Part shown: positions 49,199 through 57,234 of the stretch, piece after piece
Numbering within the stretch: position 1 is the first letter of the stretch
How the letters are laid out: every line of letters begins with the position of its first letter
Origin: Streptomyces sp. YIM 130001
GTDB lineage: Bacteria; Actinomycetota; Actinomycetes; Streptomycetales; Streptomycetaceae
Assembly (NCBI RefSeq): GCF_003574445.1
Contig: NZ_KZ984557.1
Location: forward strand, 180,647 to 244,646
Reading direction: 5' to 3'
Length of the DNA: 64,000 nucleotides
Position numbers and translations under genes: made by a program
The notes under the pieces: generated by a model
What the model was told of the DNA's origin: nothing
The model's input: only the letters and a program-made list of their open reading frames with translations
The model's database searches: none

Positions 49199-50556
49199 CG
49201 ACGGAGCCGGCGGGGACGCCCGTGCGAACGTACTGGCTGGAGCACGCCTGGCTCGGCACGCATGTGGAGCCGGGGGTGGCCGTGGACGTGGCGGCCGACG
49301 GCCGGATCACCTCCGTACGACGCGGGGCCGAGCGGCCGGGGCCGGGAGACGAGATCCTGCGCGGTCTGACGATCCCCGGCCTCGCCAACGCCCATTCGCA
49401 CGCCTTCCACCGGGCGCTGCGCGGCACCGTCCAGGTCGGCAGCGGCACCTTCTGGACCTGGCGCGAGGTGATGTACCAGGTCGCGGCCCGGCTCGACCCG
49501 GACTCCTACTTCCGCCTCGCGCGGGCCGTGTACGCGGAGATGGCGCTCGCCGGGATCACGGCAGTCGGCGAGTTCCACTACGTCCACCATGCGCCGGGCG
49601 GGGCGCGTTACGACGACCCGAACGCCATGGGGGAGGCGCTCGTCGCGGCGGCCGGTGAAGCCGGCATCCGGATCACGCTGCTCGACGCGGCCTATCTGGC
49701 GGGCGGCTTCGGACAGCCGCCGAACAAGCACCAGTTGCGGTTCTCCGACGGCAGCGCCGAGGCCTGGGCCGAGCGGGTATCGGCGCTCAAGGGCGCCGAG
49801 CACGCCCGGATCGGGGCGGCCGTGCACTCCGTACGGGCCGTTCCCGCAAGGGAGTTGGGCACTGTCGCCGCGTGGGCCCGGCAGCGGGGCGCGCCCCTGC
49901 ACGTCCACCTCTCCGAGCAGACCGCGGAGAACGACGCCTGCGCCGCGGCGCACGGCTGCACGCCCACCCGGCTGCTCGCCGATCACGGGGTGCTCGGGCC
50001 GCGGACGACCGGCGTCCACAACACCCATCTCACCGCCGAGGACATCACCCTTGTCGGCGGCTCCCGCACCGGCACCTGCATGTGTCCGACGACGGAACGC
50101 GACCTGGCCGACGGGATCGGCCCCGCGCCCGCCCTGGAGAAGGCGGGCTCACCGCTCTCGCTCGGGTCCGACAGCCACGCCGTGATCGACCTCCTGGAGG
50201 AGGCGCGGGCGCTGGAGCTGAACGAGCGGCTGCGGTCGCGTACGCGGGGTCACTGGACCGCGGCGGCGCTCCTGCGGGCGGCTTCCGCGGGCGGGCACGC
50301 GGCACTCGGCTGGAGCGAGGCGGGCGCGATCGAGGCAGGACGGGCGGCGGATTTCGCGACGGTCGCGCTCGACTCCGTCCGGACGGCCGGACCGGTGCCG
50401 CGGCTCGCGGCGGAGGCCGCGGTGTTCGGCGGGACCGCGGCGGACGTCCGTCATGTGGTCGTGGCCGGGCGCCCCGCGGTGCGGGACGGGGTGCATGTGT
50501 CCGTACCCGACGTAGCCGGCGAACTGTCCTCCGCCATCGCGGCGTTGCGGCTCTGA
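49189..50556 (+). CDS. hutF: Formimidoylglutamate deiminase
   Basis: 455 residues from GTG 49189, overlapping the M20 gene by 10 bp. It removes ammonia from N-formimidoylglutamate, giving N-formylglutamate. It belongs to the amidohydrolase superfamily: TIPGLANAHSHAFHRALRGT gives the HxH metal pair, ITAVGEFHYVHHAPGG is the HutF signature, TGVHNTHLTAEDI and CPTTERDLADGIGPA follow, and LSLGSDSHAVIDLLEEARAL has the final metal Asp. Length and blocks are normal. The overlap with both neighbours' reading context suggests tight coupling. Its presence defines the deiminase branch of the Hut pathway used in Pseudomonas and Streptomyces. Confidence 0.94.
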   Translation: MQVTTEPAGTPVRTYWLEHAWLGTHVEPGVAVDVAADGRITSVRRGAERPGPGDEILRGLTIPGLANAHSHAFHRALRGTVQVGSGTFWTWREVMYQVAARLDPDSYFRLARAVYAEMALAGITAVGEFHYVHHAPGGARYDDPNAMGEALVAAAGEAGIRITLLDAAYLAGGFGQPPNKHQLRFSDGSAEAWAERVSALKGAEHARIGAAVHSVRAVPARELGTVAAWARQRGAPLHVHLSEQTAENDACAAAHGCTPTRLLADHGVLGPRTTGVHNTHLTAEDITLVGGSRTGTCMCPTTERDLADGIGPAPALEKAGSPLSLGSDSHAVIDLLEEARALELNERLRSRTRGHWTAAALLRAASAGGHAALGWSEAGAIEAGRAADFATVALDSVRTAGPVPRLAAEAAVFGGTAADVRHVVVAGRPAVRDGVHVSVPDVAGELSSAIAALRL

Positions 50557-50648
50557 GAGACCTCCCCGGCCCCGCCCTTTCAGCGTCTCCTCCTCGCTCG
50601 CCGGAGGGCTCCACACGGGCCGGCGGACACACACCACCGGAAGGACCC

Positions 50649-51827
50649 ATGACCACCACCCTCGTCACCAACATCCGCAGCCTGGTCACGAACGACGAGA
50701 CCCTGGGCACGGGTCCCTTGGGGCTGATCGAGAACGCTGCCGTCGTCCTGGACGGCCCGGGGATCGCCTGGGCGGGCCCCGCGGACAAGGCACCGGAGGC
50801 CGACACCGCGTACGACGCGGACGGTCGCGCCGCGATCCCCGGGTTCGTGGACTCCCATTCCCACCTCGTCTTCGCCGGCGACCGCACCCAGGAGTTCAAC
50901 GCCCGCATGTCGGGCCGGAGTTACACCGCCGGCGGCATCCGCACCACAGTCGCCGCCACCCGCGCGGCGAGCGACGAGGAGCTCTCCGCGAACGTCGCCC
51001 GCTACCTCGCCGAGGCGCTCCGCCAGGGCACCACCACCTTCGAGACCAAGTCCGGATACGGGCTGACCGTCGAGGACGAGGCCCGCGCCCTGCGCATCGC
51101 CCGCGAGCACACCGACGAGGTCACCTTCCTCGGCGCCCACATCGTGTCCCCGGACTACGCCGACGACCCGGCGGCCTACGTGGACCTGGTCACCGGCGAG
51201 ATGCTCGACGCCTGTGCCCCGTACGCCCGTTGGGTCGACGTGTTCTGCGAGAAGGGCGCCTTCGACGGGGACCAGGCGCGCGCGATCCTCACCGCGGGCC
51301 GCGCCAAGGGCCTCACCCCGCGCGTGCACGCCAACCAGCTGTCGTACGGCCCCGGCGTACAGCTCGCCGTCGAGCTCGACGCGGCGAGCGCGGACCACTG
51401 CACCCACCTCACCGACCAGGACGTGGACGCGCTCGCGCAGGGCGACACGGTGGCGACGCTGCTTCCCGGCGCCGAGTTCTCCACCCGCGCCCAGTGGCCC
51501 GACGCGCGCCGTCTCCTGGACGCGGGCGCGACCGTCGCGCTGTCCTCGGACTGCAACCCGGGGTCCTCGTTCACCTCGTCGCTCCCGTTCTGCATCGCCC
51601 TCGCCGTACGCGACATGGGGATGACCCCGGACGAGGCGCTCTGGGCGGCCACCGCGGGCGGCGCGCGTGCGCTGCGCCGCGACGACGTGGGCCGGATCGC
51701 CCCGGGCGCCCGCGCCGACCTGGTGCTCCTCGACGCTCCCAGCCACGTCCACCTCGCCTACCGTCCGGGCGTGCCGCTGGTCACCGAGGTGTGGCAGCGG
51801 GGCGCCAGGGTCGGCGGGGTGGCGTAG
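50649..51827 (+). CDS. hutI: Imidazolonepropionase
   Basis: 392 residues from ATG 50649 with GGAAGGA upstream. It opens the ring of imidazolone-5-propionate to give N-formimidoylglutamate, the substrate of hutF. Motifs: IPGFVDSHSHLVFAGDRTQE with the HxH metal pair, NARMSGRSYTAGGI (substrate arm), GTTTFETKSGYGLTVEDEAR, FLGAHIVSPDYADDPAAYVD, VHANQLSYGPGVQLAVEL (His ligand), SADHCTHLTDQDV and ALSSDCNPGSSFTSSLPF with the final Asp. Last gene of the hut operon, 92 bp after hutF. Confidence 0.95.
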   Translation: MTTTLVTNIRSLVTNDETLGTGPLGLIENAAVVLDGPGIAWAGPADKAPEADTAYDADGRAAIPGFVDSHSHLVFAGDRTQEFNARMSGRSYTAGGIRTTVAATRAASDEELSANVARYLAEALRQGTTTFETKSGYGLTVEDEARALRIAREHTDEVTFLGAHIVSPDYADDPAAYVDLVTGEMLDACAPYARWVDVFCEKGAFDGDQARAILTAGRAKGLTPRVHANQLSYGPGVQLAVELDAASADHCTHLTDQDVDALAQGDTVATLLPGAEFSTRAQWPDARRLLDAGATVALSSDCNPGSSFTSSLPFCIALAVRDMGMTPDEALWAATAGGARALRRDDVGRIAPGARADLVLLDAPSHVHLAYRPGVPLVTEVWQRGARVGGVA

Positions 51828-51834
51828 GGCCCGC

Positions 51835-53511
51835 TCAGACGGGGGACTTGCCGGCCCTCCAGCGTTGGTCCGGGCCGGAGTCGGACTCGCGCAGGATCAC
51901 GTCGCTGCCCGCATCGTCGTTCCGGGGCGTGAGGACGTGGCCCGGCACGGAGACCGCGCGGACGGTGCCCGCGGCGTTCACGGTGAACGACAGGTCCGCG
52001 GCGCCGTCCTCGGCCGGGGCGCAGTCCGCGATGCCGACGCCGAGGCCGGGCGCCCCCCGACTGTCCAGGCAGAAGTCGGGGTCGGCGTGCGACTGGATCA
52101 CTCCGCGGCCGATGTCCACGCGCCAGCGCTGGGTGTCGGACGCGCTGCACTTCACGGCGACGACATCGGTGCGCTCCTCGAGGGCGCCGTCCTCGATGTC
52201 CAGGCAGAGCCCGGTGCCGGCGTTCACCAGCTGGGTGAAGTCCCCGTGGCGGTACGAGGCGGCGGAGGCAGGCGGCGCCTGGGGTGTCGGGGGCGGGGTG
52301 ACGGTCATTCCGGGGTCGGGCAGGGCGGTGGACGGCCCCGGTCCGTTCCCGCGCGGCCCGGTGTCGTCGTCCGGCGACCCCGTGGTGAGCAGGAGCAGGG
52401 TCAGTGGCGCCAGCGTCACGCCGAGCACCACGGCCCCCAGGACGAACCCGCGCGGCATCCGGCCGGACTCCGACGCAAACCGCCCCGCACCCTCAAGTGC
52501 CGCTCCGGCAGCGGGAGTTGCGTCGCTTCCCCGGGCGTCCGGCCGGGCCGTGCCCGCCGCGGACCCGGACCCCGGCCCGGACCCGGGTCCCGCTCCGCGC
52601 GGACGCGTAGTGCGGCCGGCCGCCGTCGTGGGCCCGGAAGCCGGTGCCGGGGCGCCGCGCCGGCGGGAGCCGCGGGCGGCGGACGGGCGAGGGGCCAGGG
52701 CGTAGCGGTCGCCGCCCCAGGGGAGCAGGCCGTCGGCGAGTACCGCGCGCGGCGTGGCGTTCAGGCGCAGGAGTTCCGCCCGGGCGTCGCCGCAGCAGGC
52801 GCAGTCGGCCAGATGCACCTCCAGGTCGGCGCTGTAGCGCGGGCCTCGAGGCAGTACGGCGTTCTCCAGGAGGCGGAGGTGGCCGCGGCAGTCGGGGCCA
52901 CCGTGGGCGGCGATCCGGCTGGCCAGAAGGGCACTTCGCAGGGCCCCGGGCGCCGCGTCGCGCATCTGCGCCACCTCGTCCGCCCTGATCCCGAGGTACC
53001 CGGCGGTGACCGTGTCGGGCTCCTCGTCCACCTCGGCGTACCAGAGCACTGCCTGCGTCCGCAGCGGCAACCGCCGTACCGCATCGAGGAGTTGGGGTGA
53101 CGGCACGACGGCCGGGTCGCGGGGCACCACCTCGGGCTCCAGGCGTACGGAACGCTCGTCCGCGGACCAGGCGGTCGCCGCGCGGGCGACCAGGAGGAGC
53201 AGGCGGTGCCGCCAGGCGCCGGGCGGTTCGATACCGCGTTTCGCCTCCTGCACGGCGCGTGCGAAGGACTGCGCCGCGAGCAGGCGTGCCGAACCCGGAG
53301 TGAGGGTGCACACATCGGCGTACGCCAGGGCGGCCGGGAGGTGTCTGCGGCGCAGCTCGCGCGCGGCGGCGAACGCGGTGGTCACATCCCGCCGCAGCAG
53401 CCTGGCGAGGACCAGGTCGGGGCTGTCCGCGTACTGCCCGCCGCCCGCGCCGAGTTCCGGTCCCGCTCCCCGGATCCCGCCGCCCGCGCCGGTCCGGCTG
53501 TGCCGAGACAT
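51835..53511 (-). CDS. Sigma-like/zinc anti-sigma-like membrane protein with C-terminal ricin-type lectin domain
   Basis: 558 residues from ATG 53511, which has GAGGAGGAGCG in front. Four parts are visible. (1) Residues about 30-200 resemble an ECF sigma factor: DLVLARLLRRDVTTAFAAAR, then PPGAWRHRLLLLVARAATAW, and a region-4-like stretch VRRLPLRTQAVLWYAEVDEE with TVTAGYLGIRADEVAQMRDA. (2) Next comes the zinc anti-sigma pattern C-x24-H-x3-C-x2-C, ending HLADCACC. (3) After a Pro/Gly/Ala linker of about 120 residues there is one membrane helix (FVLGAVVLGVTLAPLTLLLL). (4) The last 140 residues are a ricin-B lectin fold (FTQLVNAGTGLCLDIEDGAL, CSASDTQRWRVD). It may bind an outside carbohydrate and signal inward. 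This exact function is inference. Confidence 0.8.
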   Translation of the reverse strand: MSRHSRTGAGGGIRGAGPELGAGGGQYADSPDLVLARLLRRDVTTAFAAARELRRRHLPAALAYADVCTLTPGSARLLAAQSFARAVQEAKRGIEPPGAWRHRLLLLVARAATAWSADERSVRLEPEVVPRDPAVVPSPQLLDAVRRLPLRTQAVLWYAEVDEEPDTVTAGYLGIRADEVAQMRDAAPGALRSALLASRIAAHGGPDCRGHLRLLENAVLPRGPRYSADLEVHLADCACCGDARAELLRLNATPRAVLADGLLPWGGDRYALAPRPSAARGSRRRGAPAPASGPTTAAGRTTRPRGAGPGSGPGSGSAAGTARPDARGSDATPAAGAALEGAGRFASESGRMPRGFVLGAVVLGVTLAPLTLLLLTTGSPDDDTGPRGNGPGPSTALPDPGMTVTPPPTPQAPPASAASYRHGDFTQLVNAGTGLCLDIEDGALEERTDVVAVKCSASDTQRWRVDIGRGVIQSHADPDFCLDSRGAPGLGVGIADCAPAEDGAADLSFTVNAAGTVRAVSVPGHVLTPRNDDAGSDVILRESDSGPDQRWRAGKSPV

Positions 53512-53855
53512 CGCGCTCCTCCTCCGCCCGGCGGTGAGGTCCCACCGGGCCTTCCGCATGCCGAAAGACATGAGGGGAGCCCATGGTGGAGGACGCACGG
53601 GGATCGGAGAAGAGGTTTCGCGCGGTAACCAGCCTTCCGCGCCGCTCCCGCGCCACGAACCGGCTTGAACGGTGCGGAACTCGACCCCTTCATGCGGAAT
53701 TCGGGACTACGAACGCAAGCCCCGACACCCGCGCCCGGAAACGGCGATGGCCGCCGGGGCGTGAAGCGGAAGTCGCGCTTTCCGCTTCATGCCCCGGCGG
53801 CCACCGGGCCGTGCCGGACCATGTCGTGCCGGGCGGGAGAGGACCCGCCCACCGG
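53512..53855. other. Intergenic region between the lectin-domain gene and the sigma factor gene
   Basis: No gene is supported in these 344 bases. The right part is filled by the large terminator 53748-53803. The left part should contain the promoter of the lectin-domain gene on the minus strand; no clear -10/-35 pair is seen. Confidence 0.55.
53748..53803 (-). terminator. Very strong terminator of the sigma factor gene
   Basis: 24-bp arms TGGCCGCCGGGGCGTGAAGC plus GGAA (53748-53771) and the complement (53780-53803), with one G-U position and an 8-nt loop. It lies 53 bp after the stop codon of the sigma gene in its direction. Confidence 0.9.
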
Positions 53856-54731
53856 TCATTCCTCGAGGGTCAGACCCTTGCGCAGCCGCATCAGCGTGCG
53901 GGAGAGCAGCCGGGAGACGTGCATCTGGGAGATGCCGAGCTCCTCACCGATCTCCGACTGCGTCATGTTCGCCACGAACCGCAGGGAGAGGATCTTCCGG
54001 TCCCGCGAAGGGAGTTCGGCGATCAGCGGCTTCAGCGACTCGACGTACTCGATGCCCTCGAGACCGTGGTCGTCGTAGCCGATGCGGTCCGCGAGCGCGC
54101 CTTCGGAGTCGTCCTCCTCGGGCTGCGCGTCGAGCGAGCTCGCGGTGTACGCGTTGCTCGCCGCCATGCCCTCGACCACTTCGTCGTTCGACAGGCCGAG
54201 GCGGTCCGCGAGTTCACCGACCGTGGGGGCGCGGTCCAGCTGCTGGGCGAGCTCGTCCCCGGCCTTGGCCAGGTCGAGCCGCAGCTCCTGCAGCCGGCGC
54301 GGGACGCGCACGGACCACGAGGTGTCACGGAAGAAGCGCTTGATCTCGCCGACGATGGTCGGCATCGCGAAGGTGGGGAACTCGACGCCGCGGCTGAGCT
54401 CGAAGCGGTCGATGGCCTTGATCAGGCCGATGGTTCCCACCTGGATGATGTCCTCCATCGGCTCGCTGCGGGAGCGGAACCGAGAGGCTGCGAACTTGAC
54501 CAGGGCGAGATTGAGTTCGACGAGCGTGTTACGGACGTACGCGAATTCGTGCGTCCCTTCCTCGAGCGACTCGAGGCGCTCGAAGAGGGTCTTGGACAAT
54601 GCCCTTGCATCCAGCGGGGCCACTTCGTCGTACGGCGGGATCTCGGGGAGATCCAGCTCGGCCGCGAAGTCCTCCGCCGGGGGTGTCGACGTCGCGGTTA
54701 CACCGGGCGATCCGTCGAGCCGGGGTGACAT
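53856..54731 (-). CDS. RNA polymerase sigma factor of the SigB/SigF/SigG group
   Basis: 291 residues from ATG 54731, chosen because GGAGG lies 5 bases upstream (frame open 8 codons further). Sigma-70 regions are all present: region 2 with RNTLVELNLALVKFAASRF, EPMEDIIQVGTIGLIKAIDR (core binding) and EFPTFAMPTIVGEIKRFFRD (promoter -10), region 3 with RVPRRLQELRLDLAKAGDEL and GELADRLGLSNDEVVEGMAA, and region 4 with LPSRDRKILSLRFVANMTQS and EIGEELGISQMHVSRLLSRT. Such factors serve stress and sporulation in Streptomyces and are held by an anti-sigma kinase and released by a STAS antagonist, both of which are encoded next door (54982 and 55578). It may correspond to the SigI locus; I am not sure. 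Confidence 0.95.
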   Translation of the reverse strand: MSPRLDGSPGVTATSTPPAEDFAAELDLPEIPPYDEVAPLDARALSKTLFERLESLEEGTHEFAYVRNTLVELNLALVKFAASRFRSRSEPMEDIIQVGTIGLIKAIDRFELSRGVEFPTFAMPTIVGEIKRFFRDTSWSVRVPRRLQELRLDLAKAGDELAQQLDRAPTVGELADRLGLSNDEVVEGMAASNAYTASSLDAQPEEDDSEGALADRIGYDDHGLEGIEYVESLKPLIAELPSRDRKILSLRFVANMTQSEIGEELGISQMHVSRLLSRTLMRLRKGLTLEE

Positions 54732-54885
54732 GGTGTCCTCCATCGTTCTCGGCATATGGCTGCCGATGCCAATACGTGCACTACGGAGTGCGGCGCCTCC
54801 AAAGCCGGCCGGGTTGATTGCTGTCTCTTATAGGCCTACCCGCATTCGACAGCAGGCCGCAAGTGCACTTGGAGGCGAAATGTCC

Positions 54886-54909
54886 GATTTCGGGGGGATG
54901 TTCGGGTAC
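54886..54909 (+). promoter_or_regulatory. SigB/SigF-type promoter in front of the STAS gene
   Basis: GATT (54886-54889), 14 bp, GGGTAC (54904-54909) matches the Streptomyces SigB-group consensus GNNT-N14-16-GGGTAY. Transcription would start near 54917, 65 bp before the gene, so the divergent sigma factor may drive its own antagonist. Confidence 0.6.
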
Positions 54910-54981
54910 CGGGCGTGGTGGTGAAGGCGTAGGGTTCAGTGGCGACAATCACCAGCTCGAGACCTTCGGAAGAGAGACGGC

Positions 54982-55350
54982 ATGGACCGCGGGACGGTCG
55001 GCAGCGCCAGCAGAGGCCGCCTTCAGGTCGAGGTGCGCCGCGAGGGCTCCAGTGCCGTCGTGACGCCCGTGGGCGAGTTGGACCACCACACGGCCGAACT
55101 GTTGCGGGAGCCGCTCGAAACCGCCGTCGACCAGGGCCTGAGCCGGTTGGTCGTCGATTGTTCGCGGCTGGAGTTCTGTGATTCCACGGGCCTGAATGTA
55201 CTGCTCGGCGCCCGGCTGAAGGCTGAAGCCGCGGGTGGTGGCGTACATCTCGCCGAGATGCAGCCGGTGGTGGCCAGGGTGTTCGAGATCACCGGGGCCG
55301 AAGCCGTCTTTGTGGTGCATCCCACACTCGAAGCCGCACTTTCCGATTGA
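54982..55350 (+). CDS. STAS-domain anti-sigma factor antagonist
   Basis: 122 residues from ATG 54982. A single STAS domain: LQVEVRREGSSAVVTPVGEL, then DHHTAELLREPLETAVDQGL and SRLVVDCSRLEFCDSTGLNV. In DSTGLN the Ser is the residue an anti-sigma kinase phosphorylates. The rest, KAEAAGGGVHLAEMQPVVAR, completes the fold. When unphosphorylated it binds the kinase-like anti-sigma and frees sigma. It is divergent from the sigma gene and upstream of the HATPase gene by 228 bp, which may allow a separate promoter for the latter. Confidence 0.93.
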   Translation: MDRGTVGSASRGRLQVEVRREGSSAVVTPVGELDHHTAELLREPLETAVDQGLSRLVVDCSRLEFCDSTGLNVLLGARLKAEAAGGGVHLAEMQPVVARVFEITGAEAVFVVHPTLEAALSD

Positions 55351-55577
55351 CCCGGCTCCTGCGGGGTGTTGTTACCCCGGAGTTGTCACGGTGTGATCGG
55401 TACGTAACCCGCATCACACAGCCCGAAGCGAAGTAGTGGGTGTTCTCACGGTTCGGCAGGGCAGGAGACAGCTGGACTTGCTTGCGGCCAAAGAGCGTGA
55501 ACGGCCGACGGCGGGCTCTTTGTCCCGAATGTTTTGTACTGAACGACGAACTGGTGAATCGGTGAGGTGAAGCGCTG
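55351..55577 (+). promoter_or_regulatory. Intergenic region with a 7-bp inverted repeat before the HATPase gene
   Basis: GTGTGAT (55391-55397) and ATCACAC (55413-55419) form a perfect inverted repeat with a 15-bp spacer, similar in arms to CRP-type half sites but with a longer spacer. GGGGTGTTGTTACCCC just after the STAS stop could form a small terminator. No gene is supported in the 227 bases. Confidence 0.45.
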
Positions 55578-56057
55578 ATGAGCACCACCCGGCCCCTCTC
55601 GCCGGGCGACCGCGGCCCCGAGCCGGGCGCTGCCGGTGCGCGGGCCGCCCGCCAGGTGCGCAGGCTGAGCCTGGGGGACGCGAGCGGTGTCGTACCGCTG
55701 GCCCGGGACTTCACGCGGGGGGCCCTCTCCGACTGGGGCTGGCTGCCGGCTGCGACCGCGGACCAGCGCGCGGCCGCCGAGGACGTCCTCCTCGTCGTGT
55801 CCGAGCTCGTCACCAACGCCTGTCTGCACGCCGAGGGCGCGGACGAACTGTGGCTCGCCTCCGACGGCAAGGTGCTGCGGATCGAGATCTCCGACCGCGG
55901 TACGGGCCAGCCCGCGCCCCGCACTCCGCATCGGGCCGGACGGCCTGGCGGGCACGGCATGTTCATAGTGCAGCGCCTCTGCCTCGACTGGGGTGTGGTG
56001 CGTACGCCGGGGGTGTCCGGCAAGACGGTGTGGGCCGAACTGGCGGCGCCTGCCTGA
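55578..56057 (+). CDS. Anti-sigma factor / serine kinase of the RsbW type (HATPase_c)
   Basis: 159 residues from ATG 55578. A GHKL ATPase fold: N box ELVTNACLHAEGADELWLAS (about residues 82-101), G1 box EISDRGTGQPAP, and G2 box RPGGHGMFIVQRLCLDWGVV. The N-terminal 40 residues are extra and disordered. In partner switching it binds sigma and phosphorylates the STAS antagonist on its Ser. Together with the sigma gene and STAS gene it forms a complete switch, though a sensor phosphatase (RsbU/PP2C type) is not present in the window. It might also be one of the many lone Streptomyces HATPase regulators. Confidence 0.88.
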   Translation: MSTTRPLSPGDRGPEPGAAGARAARQVRRLSLGDASGVVPLARDFTRGALSDWGWLPAATADQRAAAEDVLLVVSELVTNACLHAEGADELWLASDGKVLRIEISDRGTGQPAPRTPHRAGRPGGHGMFIVQRLCLDWGVVRTPGVSGKTVWAELAAPA

Positions 56058-56362
56058 TCGTTCCGCCTCCCGCTGTTCCTTCTGTGCGGCGTCCCGCGAT
56101 ATGCGGGGCGCCGTTCTTCCTGTGCGGTCCTGCCGTTCCGTCCCGTCGGCCGCCGGTGAAGTGAGTCGTTTTCTGGCGGTTCCGCCACTCTTCTCCTGCT
56201 GCTTCGTGCGTGGCGGGTGGGGCCCCGGATCCTTCGGTGCCGTGTGTCTTCCCTCTCCAAGGGGCTGGGCGTACCTTGAGCGCCAAATCTGATGTGCCGT
56301 CAGTAACTTGGCCGTTCGGCCGGTTCTCGCGGCCCTCACCACCGGCATGAGGGGAACTCGAG
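56058..56362. other. Intergenic region before the surface-protein cassette
   Basis: 305 bases without a gene that I can support. GCGGCGTCCCGCGATATGCGGGGCGCCG near 56080-56110 can form a stem and may end the HATPase transcript. The promoter of the LPXTG gene is expected in the right half; no strong -10/-35 pair is evident. Confidence 0.4.
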
Positions 56363-57130
56363 GTGTCGTACCAGAAGAGGGATGCAGCCGCGCGCAGTGC
56401 CCCGGGGCGCCGCTCGCGCCCGGGTAAACGCCCCGCCGCGGTTCTTGCCGCGGCAGCCGTCGCCGGGTCGGCGGTGCTGTTCGCGGCACCCGCCGCGTTC
56501 GCCGAGGTCGTCGACGTCGACTACCAGTGCAAGACGCCGATCGGCAACAAGGGCGCCGTCTCGCCGATCGACATCAAGAGCGTCAAGAGCGGCAGCGGCT
56601 ACAAGCTCACGATGTCCTTCCAGAAGGGCGTCTCGTCCAGCCCGGTCGAGCTCGGCAAGGGAGCCATGAAGCCGAGCGCGCTGATCAAGATGGGCGGCGC
56701 CGAGAGCGGAGACGTGCCGGTCACCGGGCCCACCAACTCCGAAGCCATACCGGCCAATTCACCGATCAAGATCAGTGAACTGTCGGGCACCTACACGCCC
56801 AAGAAGAGCGGCAAGGTCACCTTCACCGCGTCCACGCTGACCATCAAGGCGCTCGGCACCACGACCACCTGCACGCCGAAGAACAACCCGAAGCCGTCCC
56901 TGAGCCTGGACGTCAAGGGCTCCGGCGGTGGCGGCGGCACGGGCGGTGGCGGCTCGGGCGACGCGGGTGGCAGCGGCGGCTCGGGCGGCTCCCCGGCCGG
57001 CGGCGAGGAACTGCCGCAGACCGGACCCGAGGACTCCGCGGTCGCGCTCGGCACACTCGGCGGCACGGTGCTCCTCGCCGGTGCGGCAGGCGTTCTCTGG
57101 CTGACCCGGCGCAACCAGGCCACGCGGTAG
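56363..57130 (+). CDS. Sortase-anchored surface protein (LPXTG type)
   Basis: 255 residues from GTG 56363 with GAGGGG upstream. Signal peptide to about residue 47 (PAAVLAAAAVAGSAVLFAAP, cut after AFA). The mature part is a beta-rich domain of about 130 residues (YQCKTPIGNKGAVSPIDIKS to LGTTTTCTPK) with a Cys near each end that could form a disulphide. A Gly/Ser linker follows, then the sorting signal LPQTGPEDS, a membrane helix and the basic tail TRRNQATR. Sortase would cut between Thr and Gly and attach it to the wall. The domain is repeated in the last gene of the cassette (59576). Function unknown, perhaps coat or adhesion. Confidence 0.82.
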   Translation: MSYQKRDAAARSAPGRRSRPGKRPAAVLAAAAVAGSAVLFAAPAAFAEVVDVDYQCKTPIGNKGAVSPIDIKSVKSGSGYKLTMSFQKGVSSSPVELGKGAMKPSALIKMGGAESGDVPVTGPTNSEAIPANSPIKISELSGTYTPKKSGKVTFTASTLTIKALGTTTTCTPKNNPKPSLSLDVKGSGGGGGTGGGGSGDAGGSGGSGGSPAGGEELPQTGPEDSAVALGTLGGTVLLAGAAGVLWLTRRNQATR

Positions 57131-57234
57131 CGCGGCCGTCCAGACGGCGTACGCCCACGCACAGGGCTTGTCGTACGCCGAGGCCGTGCCACGGTCGCCC
57201 GCACCCGGCCGACCCCCACTCCCAGGAGCCGCCG

